From: Acidovorax kalamii
GTDB lineage: Bacteria; Pseudomonadota; Gammaproteobacteria; Burkholderiales; Burkholderiaceae_C
Assembly: GCF_002245625.1 (NCBI RefSeq)
Contig: NZ_NOIG01000011.1
Location: forward strand, 62,001 to 126,000
Reading direction: 5' to 3'
Length of the DNA: 64,000 bases
Shown here one piece after another: positions 8,948-17,312 of the stretch (position 1 is the first letter of the stretch; each line of letters opens with the position of its first letter). The notes under the pieces are model-generated. The model had not been told where the DNA came from. It searched no databases and saw only the letters and a program-made list of their open reading frames with translations. The translations under genes and the position numbers were made by a program.

Positions 8948-9841
8948 TCAAGGCCGCTGCGCCATCACCTGCGCATACAGCGCCTGCGCCGCTACCGACA
9001 GGCTTTCATCCCTGCGCCGCACCAGGTAGATCTGGCGGGTGAGCCCTGGCAGCGGCAGCGGCCGGGTTACCAGGCCTGGCTGCTCGAAATGGAACAGCGT
9101 GAGCGCGGGCACCACGCTGATGCCCAGGCCCGCGCGCACCATGCCCATCACGGTGGCGAGCTGCTCCACCTCCATCAGCGTGTGCATGGCCTGCGGGTGC
9201 AGCGCGGCCTCCAGGTACTGGCGCACGCTGCTGGTGCGCGCAAGGTGGATGAAGGGCCAGGCCGCCAGGTCCTGCGCGGTGATGGCCTTGCGGCGGCGGG
9301 CCAGCGGGTGGTCGGCCGGGCACACCAGATAAAAGTTGTCGCTGCAAAACGGCTCGGCCTGCAGCGCGGGCGTGTCGGCGCGGATGGCGGCCAGTGCAAA
9401 GTCGGCATGGCCGCTGGCAACGCGGTCGATGCAGGGCTCGGACAGCACATCGGCAATGTCGATCTCGATGCCCGGGTGCGCCGCGCGGTACTGCGCCAGC
9501 ACGCCTGGCAGCCAGCCTGCGGCCAGTGACGGCAGCAGCGCCACGGCCACACGCCCGCGCTGCAGCGTGGCGGCACTGCGCACGGCGGCCAGCGCGTTGG
9601 TGATCTCGGCGCGGATGCGGCGGGCCGACTCCAGAAAGTTCTGCCCCTCGGGCGTGAGATCCACATGCCGCGTGCTGCGGTCGAACAGGCGCAGGCCCAG
9701 GTCGTCCTCCAGCGCGCGGATGAGGGCGCTGAATGCGGGCTGCGACAGGTGGCACAGCGTGGCGGCGCGCGTGAAGCTGCGCTGCTCGGCCAGCGCGAGG
9801 AAGGCATCGAGCTGGCGGCTGGAGAGGTGGGGGGCGCTCAT
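8948..9841 (-). CDS. LysR-family transcriptional regulator (divergent from AtuA-like operon)
   Basis: This 297-residue regulator has the usual LysR layout. The N-terminal winged helix-turn-helix reads RSFTRAATLCHLSQPAFSAL and is followed by the linker helix. The C-terminal effector domain begins at GRVAVALLPSLAAG. It is transcribed away from the AtuA/Bug operon across a 106-base gap that holds a clean dyad (9859-9875), so it very likely controls that operon and itself. The effector is unknown and is presumably a metabolite of the same pathway. Confidence 0.92.
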   Translation of the reverse strand: MSAPHLSSRQLDAFLALAEQRSFTRAATLCHLSQPAFSALIRALEDDLGLRLFDRSTRHVDLTPEGQNFLESARRIRAEITNALAAVRSAATLQRGRVAVALLPSLAAGWLPGVLAQYRAAHPGIEIDIADVLSEPCIDRVASGHADFALAAIRADTPALQAEPFCSDNFYLVCPADHPLARRRKAITAQDLAAWPFIHLARTSSVRQYLEAALHPQAMHTLMEVEQLATVMGMVRAGLGISVVPALTLFHFEQPGLVTRPLPLPGLTRQIYLVRRRDESLSVAAQALYAQVMAQRP

Positions 9842-9858
9842 GCGGAGAGAGTTTGATT

Positions 9859-9875
9859 CATCTGTAGTTCAGATG
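9859..9875. promoter_or_regulatory. LysR-type operator candidate, CATCTG-N5-CAGATG
   Basis: There is a perfect 6-base inverted repeat with a 5-base centre. The imperfect flanks (ATT/GAT) give an overall T-N11-A-like box. It begins 18 bases upstream of the LysR start codon, within the shared promoter gap of the AtuA-like operon. The spacing and position fit LysR autoregulation and activation of the divergent genes; this is inference from sequence only. Confidence 0.55.
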
Positions 9876-9947
9876 GATTCATAAGAACAATCGATTTCAC
9901 AGAATACCGGGATGTTCCTACAGTCGGCTGCAGGAGACAACGGATTC

Positions 9948-11321
9948 ATGCCGAACGACCAAAAGAAAACCAATCTGCTGGTGGGCTGCGCCGCCGGCTT
10001 CTCGGGCGACCGCACCGATGCGGCCCTGCCTGTGGTGCAGGCGCTCATCGCCAGCGGCCAGCCTGCGGTGCTCATCTTCGAGACCCTGGCCGAGCGCACG
10101 CTGGCGCTGGCCCAACTGGCGCGCCGCACCGACCCCGATACTGGATATGAGCCGCTGCTGGTGGACCTGCTGCGCCCCGTGCTGGCGCAGTGCCTGGCGC
10201 ACGGCGTGCGCATCGTCAGCAACTTTGGCGCGGCCAACCCCCACGGCGCCGCGCGCCGCATCCATGCGCTGGCGGCCGAGCTGGGCCTGGCCCGCCCGCG
10301 CATCGCCGTCCTGCAGGGCGACGACCTGAGCGGCCCCGACCACCGCGCGCTGCTGCAGGGCGCACTGGGCAGCGCGATGCCCACCGAGCCCATCGTCAGC
10401 GCCAACGCGTACATCGGCGCGCAGGCCATTGCCGATGCGTTGCGCGCGGGCGCCGACATCGTGGTCTGTGGCCGTGTGGCCGACCCTTCGCTGGTGCTGG
10501 GCCCCGCGCTGGCGCACTACGGGTGGGCGCTGGACGACTGGGACCGGCTGGCCCGCGTCACCATGGCCGGGCATCTGCTGGAATGCGGCGCGCAGGTCAC
10601 AGGCGGCTACTTTGCCGACCCTGGCTACAAAGACGTGGCGGGCCTGGCCCACCTGGGCTACCCCATCGCCGAGATCGACGCCGACGGCCACTGCACCATC
10701 ACCAAGCCCCCCGGCACGGGCGGCTGCATCACCGAACGCACGGTAAAGGAACAGCTGCTGTACGAGCTGCATGACCCGGCGGCGTACCTCACGCCCGATG
10801 TGGTGGCCGACATCACCTCCGCCCGCGTGACCACGGTGGGCGCCGACGCTGTGCGGCTGGAGGGCGTGCAGGGCCATGCACGGCCTGCCACGCTCAAGGT
10901 CAACGTGTGTTTTGAATCGGGCTGGTTTGCCGAGGGCGAAATCTCCTACGCCGGCCCGCGCTCCGAAGCCCGAGCGCGGCTGGCGGGCGAGGTGCTGCGC
11001 GAGCGCCTGCACGGCCTGGGCCCGCTGCGCATTGACCTGATTGGCGTGACCAGCATCTTTGGCGACGACACCAGTCGCTGGTTGGACGACCCCGCAGCAG
11101 GTGATGCTCGCAGTGACCCCCGTGACGTGCGCCTGCGCGTGGCCCTGCAGCACCGCGACCACGCCATCGCCCAGCGCCTTGTGCGCGAAGTGACCGCGCT
11201 CTACACCTGTGGCCCCGCAGGCGGCGGCGGCGTGCGCACCGCCATGCGCACGCGCCTGGGCACCGTGTCGTGCCTGGTGCCGCGCGATGCCGTGGCCGTG
11301 CGTTTTGAGATGGTGGATTGA
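9948..11321 (+). CDS. Acyclic terpene utilisation AtuA-family protein (DUF1446)
   Basis: This 457-residue cytosolic protein belongs to the AtuA/DUF1446 family, recognisable from LVGCAAGFSGDR at the N-terminus, IVSNFGAANPHGA, and VVCGRVADPSLVLGP. The family is named after the citronellol/geraniol pathway, but many members sit in unrelated acid-catabolism operons and the biochemical role is poorly defined. The ATG at 9948 follows AGGAGA by about ten bases. It is followed at 12 bases by the small AtuA-like partner and then by a Bug-type binding protein, which suggests uptake and breakdown of an organic acid. Confidence 0.85.
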   Translation: MPNDQKKTNLLVGCAAGFSGDRTDAALPVVQALIASGQPAVLIFETLAERTLALAQLARRTDPDTGYEPLLVDLLRPVLAQCLAHGVRIVSNFGAANPHGAARRIHALAAELGLARPRIAVLQGDDLSGPDHRALLQGALGSAMPTEPIVSANAYIGAQAIADALRAGADIVVCGRVADPSLVLGPALAHYGWALDDWDRLARVTMAGHLLECGAQVTGGYFADPGYKDVAGLAHLGYPIAEIDADGHCTITKPPGTGGCITERTVKEQLLYELHDPAAYLTPDVVADITSARVTTVGADAVRLEGVQGHARPATLKVNVCFESGWFAEGEISYAGPRSEARARLAGEVLRERLHGLGPLRIDLIGVTSIFGDDTSRWLDDPAAGDARSDPRDVRLRVALQHRDHAIAQRLVREVTALYTCGPAGGGGVRTAMRTRLGTVSCLVPRDAVAVRFEMVD

Positions 11322-11332
11322 GGACTCAAGCC

Positions 11333-11704
11333 ATGACCCCTACACACCCTACCGTCACCGTTCCCTTGTATCGACTTGCCCACAGCCGCACGGGCGACAA
11401 AGGCAACCGCTCCAACATCAGCGTCATCGCCTGGCACCCCGCACTGTGGGATGTGCTGGTCGAACAAGTCACGGAAGCCGCCGTGGCGAAGCAGTTTGCC
11501 CAGCGCCGCCCGCGCCAGGTCACGCGCTACCTGCTGCCCCAGCTGCAGGCCATGAACCTCGTGCTGGACGACGTGCTCGATGGCGGCGTGAACGATTCAC
11601 TCAACCTCGACAGCCACGGCAAGGCGCTGAGCTACCTGCTGCTCGATATGCCCGTCACCGTGCCCGCGCACCTAGCGCCGCACTTTGGCGGCCATACGGC
11701 CTAG
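11333..11704 (+). CDS. AtuA-associated small protein (ferredoxin-fold AtuA-like domain)
   Basis: The protein has 123 residues. The N-terminal motif LAHSRTGDKGNRSNISVIA is characteristic of the small domain that is either fused to the C-terminus of AtuA proteins or encoded next to them. The start is 12 bases after the AtuA-family stop codon, so the two products probably act together as split halves of one enzyme. This assignment rests on recognising the motif and on synteny. Confidence 0.8.
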   Translation: MTPTHPTVTVPLYRLAHSRTGDKGNRSNISVIAWHPALWDVLVEQVTEAAVAKQFAQRRPRQVTRYLLPQLQAMNLVLDDVLDGGVNDSLNLDSHGKALSYLLLDMPVTVPAHLAPHFGGHTA

Positions 11705-11749
11705 ACCTTTGATTTCGTTTTTCTATCCATACCAACACCAGGAGACAAC

Positions 11750-12742
11750 ATGACCCATTCATTCCCCCGCCGCGCTCTGCTCGCCACTGCCGCCGTGCTG
11801 GCGCTCGGCGCACTGCACGCCCCCGCTGCACTGGCCCAGGCGGCCGGTAGCTACCCCGCCAAGGCCATCACCTTCGTCGTGCCGTTTGCCGCAGGCAGCG
11901 CCACCGACCAGCTGGCGCGCGCGCTGGGCCAGTCCATCACCAACGACACCAAGCAGCCCGTGGTCATCGACAACAAGGCGGGCGCCAGCGGCATGATCGC
12001 CGCGTCGGCCGTGGCCAAGTCGGCGGCCGATGGGTACGGCGTGCTCATCACCACCAACACCACACACGCCGCCAACGAGCACCTGTACAAAAAGCTCTCG
12101 TACGACCCGGTGAAGGACTTCGCCCCCGTCACCGGCCTGGGCAAGGGCGGGCAGGTGCTGGTGGTCAACGCCAGCGCACCGTACAAAAACGTGGGCGAGC
12201 TGCTGGCCTTTGCCAAGAAGAACCCCGGCAAGCTCAGCTTTGGCAGCGGCAGTTCATCGAGCCGCATGGCGGGCGAGATGCTCAAGCAGCTGGCGGCTGT
12301 GGACATCCTGCATGTGCCCTACAAGAGCAACCCGTTGGCCATTACCGACCTGTTGGGCGGGCAGATCGATTTGATGATCACCGACACCTCCACCGGCGTG
12401 CCGCAGGTCAAGGCGGGCAAGCTGCGTGCGCTGGGCTATTCCACGCAAAAGCGCAGCGCGCAATTGCCCGATGTGCCCACGCTGGACGAAGCGGGCGTGA
12501 AGGGCTACGACATGGGCTACTGGTTTGCGGCCTACTTGCCAGCGGGCACGCCCGCGCCGGTGGTGGCGCGCCTGAACGAGCTGCTGACCGCCGCCACCAA
12601 GAGCGCAGCGGCCAAGAGCTTCTTCGAGAACGCGGGCTCAGAAGCCTGGACCACCACGCCTGATGAACTCGCCAAGTTCCAGGCTGCAGAGACGCAGAAG
12701 TGGGGCAAGGTCATCAAGGCGGCGGGCATCGAGGCCGAGTAA
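11750..12742 (+). CDS. Bug/TctC-family periplasmic solute-binding protein
   Basis: This 330-residue exported protein has a signal peptide (Arg-Arg, hydrophobic core, cleavage near ALAQA) and the Bug-family start YPAKAITFVVPFAAGSATDQ. Bug proteins bind dicarboxylates, amides and aromatic acids, and most lack linked membrane subunits, as here. A strong AGGAGA Shine-Dalgarno precedes the ATG. Its place as the third gene after the AtuA pair suggests that it captures the pathway substrate. The ligand cannot be read from the sequence. Confidence 0.92.
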   Translation: MTHSFPRRALLATAAVLALGALHAPAALAQAAGSYPAKAITFVVPFAAGSATDQLARALGQSITNDTKQPVVIDNKAGASGMIAASAVAKSAADGYGVLITTNTTHAANEHLYKKLSYDPVKDFAPVTGLGKGGQVLVVNASAPYKNVGELLAFAKKNPGKLSFGSGSSSSRMAGEMLKQLAAVDILHVPYKSNPLAITDLLGGQIDLMITDTSTGVPQVKAGKLRALGYSTQKRSAQLPDVPTLDEAGVKGYDMGYWFAAYLPAGTPAPVVARLNELLTAATKSAAAKSFFENAGSEAWTTTPDELAKFQAAETQKWGKVIKAAGIEAE

Positions 12743-12795
12743 ATCGAAGGCCTGGTAGCGGCGGTGGGTAACACGCGCTGCGCCGGGTTTTCACT

Positions 12796-12899
12796 CCCTC
12801 TCCCCTCGCGGGAGAGGGCGGGGGAGAGGGGGCTCTTCTTCCGAGCGCCGCGCCCCATGCTCCCCCCTCTCCCCATCCCTCTTCCTCCAGGGGAGAGGG
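12796..12899. repeat. Pair of CCCTCTCCC/GGGAGAGGG hairpins
   Basis: Two hairpins follow each other. The first has a 9-base stem, CCCTCTCCC (12796-12804) with GGGAGAGGG (12810-12818). The second has a 10-base stem, CCCTCTCCCC (12865-12874) with GGGGAGAGGG (12890-12899). The same purine/pyrimidine palindrome is a common dispersed element in proteobacterial genomes. It lies between the convergent Bug and LysR genes, where it could terminate both transcripts, though no T-run follows. Confidence 0.7.
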
Positions 12900-12931
12900 A
12901 GTTTCAGAGCGCTTTCAAAGGGGTGTGAATA

Positions 12932-12998
12932 TCAAGCCAAATAGGCCTCTGCCGCCTGATGGATAAGCGCTATTAGCTATCAATTTGGTAGTGATTCA
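12932..12998. repeat. Interspersed AAGCGC/AGCTAT repeat, copy 3 (full length)
   Basis: This is the best-preserved copy. AAATAGGCCT is followed by GCCTGATGGATAAGCGC, then TATTAGCTATCAATTTGG and a short AT-rich tail. It lies immediately before the 3' end of the LysR gene at 13016. Confidence 0.65.
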
Positions 12999-13015
12999 GC
13001 CGAGGCGACCATCCC

Positions 13016-13909
13016 TCACCACGGCACCCCCGCAAACCGTTCCACCAAAAAATCCAGCAGCGCCCGCACCGCAGGCGACAAGTGCCGGCGCGACGGGTAC
13101 AGCGCATAGATCGTCATCACCGGCAAGTCCCAGTCCGGCAGCACGGCCTGCAGCTCGCCACGGTGCAGGTAGGGGTTGACCAGATACGTCGGCTGCATCG
13201 CAACGCCGCCGCCCGCCAGCGCGGCGCGCATCAGCGTGGTGGCCTCGTTGGCGCTGAAATGGCCGCTCACGCCCACACGCTCCACCACATCGCCACGCGT
13301 CAGCTGCCACATGCTTTTGCCAAAGTTGGCATAGCTCAGGCAGCGGTGCTGCGCCAGGTCGGCGGGCTGCTGTGGCACGCCGTGCGCGGCCAGGTAGGCG
13401 GGCGATGCCACCAGCACCGAATCACACCGCGCCAGTGGGCGGCCGATGAGCAGCGGGTCGGGCTCAGCGCTGATGCGGATGGCCAGGTCAATGCGCTTTT
13501 CGACCAGGTTCAGCGATCCCTCGCTCGCGTCCAGGTCGATCTTGAGCTGCGGGTGCTGCGCCAGAAAGTCCGCAATCGCTGCGCCCATCTGCGCAAACGC
13601 AAACGACACGCTGCAGGTCAGTCGCAGCTGCCCGCGCAGCGCGCCCTCGGTGGTGGTGGCGGTTTCTTCTTCCAGGTCTTGCGACAGCGCCAGCATCTGC
13701 TGGCAGCGGCGCAGCGCGTGTTCGCCCGCGTCGGTCAGCGTCACGCTGCGGGTGGTGCGCTGCAGCAGCCGCGCCTGCAGCCACTGCTCCATCTCGCCCA
13801 CATAGCGCGTGACCATGGCACGCGACATATCGAGCTTGTCGGCCGTGGCGCTGAAGCTGCCGCTGGTGGCGACTTCGGCAAACACATGCATGGCGGTCAG
13901 GCGGTCCAT
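13016..13909 (-). CDS. LysR-family transcriptional regulator (divergent from MBL-fold gene)
   Basis: This 297-residue LysR protein starts MDRLTAMHVFAEVATSGSFS and has a standard winged HTH and effector domain (LRLTCSVSFAFAQMG). It belongs to the CrgA/AaeR-like branch, judging from the opening motif. The start codon is 124 bases from the divergent metallo-beta-lactamase-fold gene, and the gap contains a repeated 15-base element (13922-13936 and 13966-13980). It probably controls that gene. The inducer is unknown. Confidence 0.92.
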   Translation of the reverse strand: MDRLTAMHVFAEVATSGSFSATADKLDMSRAMVTRYVGEMEQWLQARLLQRTTRSVTLTDAGEHALRRCQQMLALSQDLEEETATTTEGALRGQLRLTCSVSFAFAQMGAAIADFLAQHPQLKIDLDASEGSLNLVEKRIDLAIRISAEPDPLLIGRPLARCDSVLVASPAYLAAHGVPQQPADLAQHRCLSYANFGKSMWQLTRGDVVERVGVSGHFSANEATTLMRAALAGGGVAMQPTYLVNPYLHRGELQAVLPDWDLPVMTIYALYPSRRHLSPAVRALLDFLVERFAGVPW

Positions 13910-13921
13910 AAGGGGTTATTT

Positions 13922-13980
13922 GATCGATTGGTGAAACAAATATGCGCGAATTATCGGGTTTATTGGATCGATTGGAGAAA
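13922..13980. promoter_or_regulatory. Direct repeat GATCGATTGG[TA]GAAA, regulator-binding candidate
   Basis: Two 15-base copies (13922-13936 and 13966-13980) differ at one position and are 44 bases apart start to start, about four helical turns. They fill the divergent promoter gap between the LysR gene and the MBL-fold gene. This is a plausible pair of LysR half-operators; function is inferred. Confidence 0.5.
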
Positions 13981-14033
13981 ATAAACTTCATTCCGTCATC
14001 TACGCAACCTCTCAAAACCCCGGAGAAACCACC

Positions 14034-14900
14034 ATGTTCCGCACCACCCTCATTGCCGCCACCCTTGCCGTTGCCTTCACCGGCGCCCAGGCAGCCCAGC
14101 CGCTGCAGGTCAAGGTCTACAACGCCGACGGCAACAGCTTCAACGTCAACTCCACGCTGGTCTATGGCGAGAAGGAAGCCATGGTCATCGACGCAGGCTT
14201 TACCCGTGCCGACGCGCTGCGCATTGCTGCCAACGTACTCGACACGGGCAAAGAGCTGAAGACCATCTACGTGAGCCAGGCCGACCCCGACTACTACTTT
14301 GGCGTCGAGACGCTGAAAGAAATCTTCCCCAAGGCCGACGTGGTGACCACGCCCGCTGTGCTGGAGAAGATCAATGCCAAGCTCGCCACCAAGCTCTCGT
14401 TCTGGGGCCCCAAGATGGGCGCCAACGCACCGCGAACGCCCGTGCTGCCCAAGGCCATCGCGGGCAACACGCTGAGCGTGGACGGCCAGGCGGTCGAGAT
14501 CCGTGGCACCACCGGCCTGCTGGCGCACCGCCCGTATGCGTGGATCCCGTCCATCAAGGCCATCGTGGGCAACATTGGCGTGGTGGGCACCAACACCCAT
14601 GTGTGGACGGCCGACACACAAACCGTGGCCGAGCGCAGCGCCTGGGTGGCCCAGCTCGACGAAATGGCCGCGCTGCAGCCCACGGTGGTGGTGCCCGGCC
14701 ACATGCCCGCTGGTGGCACGCTCGACGCTGCCAACATCAGCTACACCAAGGGCTACCTGCAGGCGTTTGAGAAAAACGCCGCGGCCACCAAGACCAGCGC
14801 CGAACTCATCGACGCGATGAAGAAGGCCTACCCCGCAGCGCCCATGGGCCTGTCGCTGGACATCGGCGCCAAGGTCAACAAGGGCGAGATGAAGTGGTGA
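14034..14900 (+). CDS. Exported metallo-beta-lactamase-fold protein with degenerate metal site
   Basis: This 288-residue protein has a cleavable signal peptide (cleavage near AQAAQ). The MBL fold is visible from LVYGEKEAMVIDAGF through VPGHMPAGG. The catalytic HxHxDH motif, expected at residues 82-87, reads QADPDY, so three of the four metal ligands there are lost while the C-terminal PGH is kept. It may therefore bind one metal or none, and act as a non-hydrolytic or altered enzyme. The gene is divergent from a LysR regulator and followed by a small helical protein and a DsbA-family protein. Confidence 0.8.
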   Translation: MFRTTLIAATLAVAFTGAQAAQPLQVKVYNADGNSFNVNSTLVYGEKEAMVIDAGFTRADALRIAANVLDTGKELKTIYVSQADPDYYFGVETLKEIFPKADVVTTPAVLEKINAKLATKLSFWGPKMGANAPRTPVLPKAIAGNTLSVDGQAVEIRGTTGLLAHRPYAWIPSIKAIVGNIGVVGTNTHVWTADTQTVAERSAWVAQLDEMAALQPTVVVPGHMPAGGTLDAANISYTKGYLQAFEKNAAATKTSAELIDAMKKAYPAAPMGLSLDIGAKVNKGEMKW

Positions 14901-14950
14901 GATGACGTGCTGAAAGCTGTCGAAGCAAGTTGTTGAAAAGGAACCAGATC

Positions 14951-15223
14951 GTGAGCACGCACCCGCTCCAACAAGTCCTGCAGCACCTGCACGCCGGGCG
15001 CTGGAACGCGGCGCACGATCTGGTGCAGCACGATGGCTCCATGCTCGCAGCCTGGCTGCACGGCATCCTCCATTTGCAAGAAGGCGATTTGGAGGACGCC
15101 GAAAACTGGTACGACCGCGCCGCCCGCCACTTCCGCAGCCGGGGCACGCTGGCCGAAGAGATCGCGGCGTTCGAAGCCGCACTGACTGCGTCTGAAACCT
15201 CAGACCCTCAAGAAAGAACCTGA
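14951..15223 (+). CDS. Small TPR-like hypothetical protein
   Basis: This product has about 90 residues with a helical-repeat (TPR-like) look: VLQHLHAGRWNAAHDLVQ and LQEGDLEDAENWYDRAA. I prefer the GTG at 14951 because AAGGAA lies eight bases upstream; a TTG at 14930 is also possible. It ends 3 bases before the DsbA-family gene, so the two are probably coupled. It could be an adaptor; the function is unknown. Confidence 0.7.
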   Translation: MSTHPLQQVLQHLHAGRWNAAHDLVQHDGSMLAAWLHGILHLQEGDLEDAENWYDRAARHFRSRGTLAEEIAAFEAALTASETSDPQERT

Positions 15224-15226
15224 TCC

Positions 15227-15889
15227 ATGCCCACCACGCCAACCGTCACCGTGACCTACCTGTTCGACCCCTTGTGCGGCTGGTGTTATGCCGCAGCGCC
15301 CGCGCTCAAGTTCCTGCAAGCGCAGGAGGGTGTTGATGTGGTGCTGGCTCCCTCCGGCCTGTTTGCAGGCGCAGGCGCGCGGCCCATGGACGCGCAGTTT
15401 GCCGCCTACGCCTGGACCAACGACCAGCGCATCCAGCAGCTCACCGGCCAGCCTTTTACGCAGGCCTACCGCGACCAGATCCTGGGCGCAGCAAATGGCC
15501 GTTTTGACTCCGGCCCGGCCACCCTGGCCCTCACGGCCGTGGCGCAGACCGCGCCCACGCGCGAGCTGGATGCGCTGCACGCCCTGCAGCACGCCCGCTA
15601 TGTGGAGGGGCGCGACAACGCAGACCCCGCTGTGATCGCCGAAGTGCTGCGCGCCCTGGGCCTGCAAGAAGCCGCTGCCCTGGCCCTGGCGCCCGACACC
15701 GCTTTGCAGCGCGCCACCGCCGAACGCACTGCTACCGCCCAGGCCACGCTGCGCGCCGTGGGTGCGCGTGGTGTGCCGCAACTGGTGGTTACAGGGCAGG
15801 GTGGGGCGCTGCGGTTGCTGGGCGGCGATGCGCTGCTGGGGCCGCGCGAGCAATTGCTGGCGCTGGTGCGGGCGGCGGCTGCGGATTGA
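15227..15889 (+). CDS. DsbA-family thioredoxin-fold protein (FrnE-like)
   Basis: This 220-residue protein carries the thioredoxin active site in YLFDPLCGWCYAAAPAL (CGWC) and a C-terminal cis-proline region (GVPQLVVTG). The large helical insertion between them is typical of DsbA/FrnE-type oxidoreductases and the related glutathione-linked isomerases. No signal peptide is present, so it is cytosolic, unlike classical DsbA. It follows the small TPR-like gene by 3 bases. It is probably a disulfide or thiol-conjugate oxidoreductase; the substrate is unknown. Confidence 0.85.
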   Translation: MPTTPTVTVTYLFDPLCGWCYAAAPALKFLQAQEGVDVVLAPSGLFAGAGARPMDAQFAAYAWTNDQRIQQLTGQPFTQAYRDQILGAANGRFDSGPATLALTAVAQTAPTRELDALHALQHARYVEGRDNADPAVIAEVLRALGLQEAAALALAPDTALQRATAERTATAQATLRAVGARGVPQLVVTGQGGALRLLGGDALLGPREQLLALVRAAAAD

Positions 15890-15927
15890 ACGCGGCGGAA
15901 GTGCGCGGCTTTGAAACAACACCAAAA

Positions 15928-15987
15928 CCGTTCACGCTGAGCTTGTCGAAGCGCCGTGCAGGGCTTCGACAAGCTCAGCCCGAACGG
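15928..15987. repeat. REP-like palindrome GCTGAGCTTGTCGAAGC
   Basis: This is a 60-base inverted repeat. The left arm is CCGTTCACGCTGAGCTTGTC and the following GAAGC; the right arm is GCTTCGACAAGCTCAGC and the following CCGAACGG. The arms pair almost perfectly around a 10-base centre. Versions of this palindrome are common extragenic repeats in many bacteria. Here it separates the convergent DsbA-family and dehydrogenase genes and may end both transcripts. Confidence 0.75.
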
Positions 15988-16032
15988 TTGGGATGGCTGA
16001 ACGCGAGTCCGTAGGAAAACGCCCGCGCAGCC

Positions 16033-17181
16033 TCACTCCATCGACGGATCAATCAGCACCTTGGCCCCGGTATTGCGCGGGCCATAAAAAGCAATCGCCT
16101 CTGCACTCAGCGCCCCCGCCAGCGACACCGTGCGCGCATAGTGGCTGGCAAACGTGGTCTTCAGCTCGGCGGCCACGCGCGCGCGCAGCGCCTGTGTCGC
16201 CTCATTGCCAATCTTCTGCAGAAACGGAAACAGCAGCCACCCGCCCATGCCCCAAGCCATGCCAAAGGTGCGGTGCACTTCGGTGGGCCGCGTGTCCAGG
16301 TGGCCGTACAAGTACACCTGCTTGTGCACGGCCGAACCGTAGCGGCTGTACTCCTTGGCCGTGCGGTTGATGGCGGCCTCCATGCACTGCAGGATCTGCC
16401 CAGCCAGCGTGCCGCCGCCCGTGGCGTCGAACGCAATCGTGGCACCGGTGGCAGCCAGCGCATCCGTCAGGTCGGCCATGAAGGTGGGCGCGCTGCTGTC
16501 GCACACATACTGCGCGCCCATCTCGCGCAGCAGCGCCGCCTGCTCGGGCTTGCGCACGATGTTGACCAAAGCGATGCCGTCCTTCTGACACACCTTGTTC
16601 AGCATCTGCCCCAGGTTGCTGGCCGCAGCGGTGTGCACCAGCGCGGTGTGGCCCTCGCGCTTCATCGTCTCTACCATGCTCAGCGCCGTGAGCGGGTTCA
16701 CAAAACACGATGCGCCCTCGGCCGCCGTGGTGCCGGGTGGCAACACCAGGCACTGCGCCGCAGGCATGGCGCGGTATTGCGAATACATGGCGCCGCCAAT
16801 CACGGCCACCGTGCGCCCCAGCAGCGCCTGTGCGGCGGGCGATGCGCCTGCGGCCACCACCAGGCCTGCGCCCTCGTTGCCTACTGGCATGCTCTGGCCC
16901 AGGCGTGCGGCCATGTTGGGCATGGCGCGCTCGGGGATGCGGGCCGTGGCCACCGGCCGATCGGCCGTGCCGCTGACCTGCACGGTAGACAAATCGGCCG
17001 GGCCTAGCAGCAGGCCAATGTCCGACGGGTTGATGGGCGTGGCCTGCACCTGGATCAGCACCTCATCGGGCCCCGGCGTGGGCACGGGTGTGGGCTCCAG
17101 GCTGAGCTGCAAGGTGCCGTCGGGCTGGACGAGCGAGCGCAATTGCAGGGCGGTGGTAGGGATGGTGACGGTGGTGGTCAT
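16033..17181 (-). CDS. Zinc-type alcohol dehydrogenase-like oxidoreductase
   Basis: This 382-residue medium-chain dehydrogenase has the GroES-like segment PGPDEVLIQVQATPINPSDI, and the later nucleotide-binding region contains ALVHTAAASNLGQMLNK and FDATGGGTLAGQ. The family includes enoyl reductases and quinone reductases; the zinc ligands of true alcohol dehydrogenases are not obvious. The ATG at 17181 matches the conserved start, although the frame is open to 17241. It lies downstream of, and on the same strand as, the LysR gene at 17313, 131 bases apart. Confidence 0.85.
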   Translation of the reverse strand: MTTTVTIPTTALQLRSLVQPDGTLQLSLEPTPVPTPGPDEVLIQVQATPINPSDIGLLLGPADLSTVQVSGTADRPVATARIPERAMPNMAARLGQSMPVGNEGAGLVVAAGASPAAQALLGRTVAVIGGAMYSQYRAMPAAQCLVLPPGTTAAEGASCFVNPLTALSMVETMKREGHTALVHTAAASNLGQMLNKVCQKDGIALVNIVRKPEQAALLREMGAQYVCDSSAPTFMADLTDALAATGATIAFDATGGGTLAGQILQCMEAAINRTAKEYSRYGSAVHKQVYLYGHLDTRPTEVHRTFGMAWGMGGWLLFPFLQKIGNEATQALRARVAAELKTTFASHYARTVSLAGALSAEAIAFYGPRNTGAKVLIDPSME

Positions 17182-17312
17182 GAATGCCTTTCGAGGGGAA
17201 AGAGGGCGCGCCTTTCGTTCCACTGCGCGGCCCGGTGCCAAGCATTAGAACGTGATTGCGCTAGAAACACCGTCGCGCAAGTGCCTTGTGGCGGCAGGGG
17301 CGGCCTGTGTCT

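Noticed and set aside
9918..11162. Minus-strand frame of 414 codons opposite the AtuA-family gene
   Set aside because: Low-complexity composition; the plus-strand frame has recognisable AtuA motifs and a ribosome-binding site.
12796..12899. CRISPR-like repeats
   Set aside because: Only two hairpins with different stems and loops; no regular repeat-spacer spacing anywhere in the window.
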